From the NCBI GenBank assembly GCA_033065855.1, contig JAVXUO010002312.1, positions 1 to 64,000 of the forward strand: DNA of 64,000 bases, written 5' to 3'. The notes beneath the pieces were generated by a model, which saw only the letters and a list, made by a program, of their open reading frames with translations, was not told where the DNA came from and did no database searches. The translations under genes and the position numbers were made by a program. Source of the stretch: Escallonia rubra (lineage: Eukaryota > Streptophyta > Magnoliopsida > Escalloniales > Escalloniaceae). This document shows, one piece after another, positions 62,912 through 64,000 of this stretch (its first letter is position 1; the number at the start of each line of letters is the position of its first letter).

Positions 62912-63928
62912 GCGCTCGTCCTTTGGTAAATTCTAGTTTGTATAGTTTTTGATTGCCAATTGGCCTTTATACTGTTTGGTGGGGGGTTTACCTTGTACAA
63001 ATGTGTACAATAGATAACTTATCCTACATGCATTGTTTATAGTCGGTAGTATTCTTTAACTTTCTAACCTAATAGCTAAGCGGTTGTTGACAGAGCAACA
63101 CCCCGAGACCTACAATGGTTAATTGATTTTTTTTTCTCTGTTGATGGTCATATGATTAGTATGGTGTACAGTGATTCATTTTCATACTAGTTTGCTGTTT
63201 TTAGTTGTTTGGAAATTTGATTAGTTTGGATTCTTGATCTATTTGGTTTACCCTATTGGTTTTATATAACTGTAACACAGTTCGTTAGCTCTGATATGAA
63301 CCTATGATAGTTATATAAACTTGAACCAATTTCTAGATCATGAATCCGGCTCCTCTAGAGGGAGCTGATATGATAAGCATAAAATGTTGAGGGTTAGCTA
63401 CCAGTTTTTATGTAATTACTAAAGTCGAGCAATTCAAGGCAAAAAACTGAAAATGTTGGATGATTTAAATACGAGTGCATTTAATATTAACGGGCTTTCT
63501 GTCACTTTGAAAGTACGTTTTTTTTCCTTAAAAGTCTCAAAATTTTAAGTCGATAAGTTGTGCCACCCCAACCCAACCACCATAGGTGCTAAGAAATAGT
63601 TGTTTTCCTTTCCTTTTCGTGTTGTCAATCACAAATTCGACCGAGGCCAAACTATATCATGAACAATGAAAACGCAAAACGAAATTGATGAACAAATGGA
63701 TTCACATGAAATAATGTATCACATACATGCTCCCCAAGCTTTCACAAATTCACGCAAGAACCCCTTAGACAAACCCGGAAAGGCCAGATGAAAATTATAA
63801 ACACGCATAAATCTTTGTTGTAGGACAGGAATCACTCTTGAGAAACCTTCAAACAATGCTCAATATCGGAGGGTTGAGAAGCAAAAGAGTAGAGATCGAT
63901 GAGAGGAACAATCTTCATCAAGCAAAGA
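62912..63928. other. Intergenic between two convergent genes
   Basis: Contains the 3' untranslated region of the coiled-coil gene and probably that of a minus-strand neighbour. No gene was recognised inside. Confidence 0.5.
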
Positions 63929-64000
63929 TTATGACTCGGCAGCAATTTCCATGGGAGTGGGTAGAGGCTCTTTCTCGGATTCGGTCTCGAGCTGGCTGTA
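63929..64000 (-). CDS. Possible last codons of a minus-strand gene
   Basis: Read on the minus strand from the window edge, the frame is open and ends YSQLETESEKEPLPTPMEIA, then AES and TAA (63931-63929). The acidic, S/E/P-rich composition is like the C-terminal tail of a real protein, and codon texture is good. Only 23 residues are visible, so neither family nor reality can be settled. Confidence 0.35.
   Translation of the reverse strand, partial: YSQLETESEKEPLPTPMEIAAES

Overview
The window is nuclear DNA of a flowering plant, most likely a eudicot. Genes are broken by many GT-AG introns, the protein families are plant ones (SOB-FIVE-like, D-type cyclin, CYSTM, MRS2, NAT), and the intergenic DNA is AT-rich and full of decayed LINEs and small DNA transposons. 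There are no bacterial-type operons, CRISPR arrays or phage genes. All gene models below were built by hand, by joining reading frames at splice sites whose phases agree.

Layout. (1) 1-1871, plus: last five exons of an MRS2/CorA-type magnesium transporter; the 5' part lies outside. (2) 3103-3989, plus: a three-exon gene for a 123-residue protein I cannot name, with a plastid-type N-terminus. (3) 4.6-14.4 kb: LINE remnants, a Stowaway MITE, a Harbinger-like end, two adjacent perfect palindromes (9941-10066) and a tRNA-derived SINE. (4) 14421-15349, minus: a SOB-FIVE-LIKE protein, 3 exons, 238 aa. (5) 15.4-26.2 kb: no gene; a MITE with a broken second copy, Stowaway-like DNA and a clean 598-bp hAT MITE with an 8-bp target duplication. 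(6) 26269-27775, minus: a D2/D4-type cyclin D, 5 exons, 338 aa, with an LxCxE motif. (7) 28.4-30.2 kb: another LINE 3' end and a CCA/GGT-rich block. (8) 31900-37329, minus: a complete nucleobase-ascorbate transporter, 14 exons, 526 aa. (9) 37.4-43.3 kb: no gene; a Helitron 3' terminus at 40989. (10) 43306-44566, minus: a CYSTM (WIH-like) proline/tyrosine-rich membrane peptide, 3 exons, 89 aa. (11) 45.6-49.7 kb: LINE fragments and two PIF/Harbinger-type elements, one loaded with about 0.8 kb of GGT/GGC-rich DNA and lying just upstream of the next gene. (12) 49755-62911, plus: a long coiled-coil protein, 17 coding exons, 658 aa, with MITEs in its introns. (13) 63929-64000, minus: possible last codons of one more gene.

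The genes do not form a pathway; this is an ordinary euchromatic gene string. I saw no convincing undescribed biological system. The strongest unexplained structure is the pair of perfect hairpins at 9.94-10.07 kb, followed by the recurrent link between Harbinger-type ends and GGY-rich cargo.
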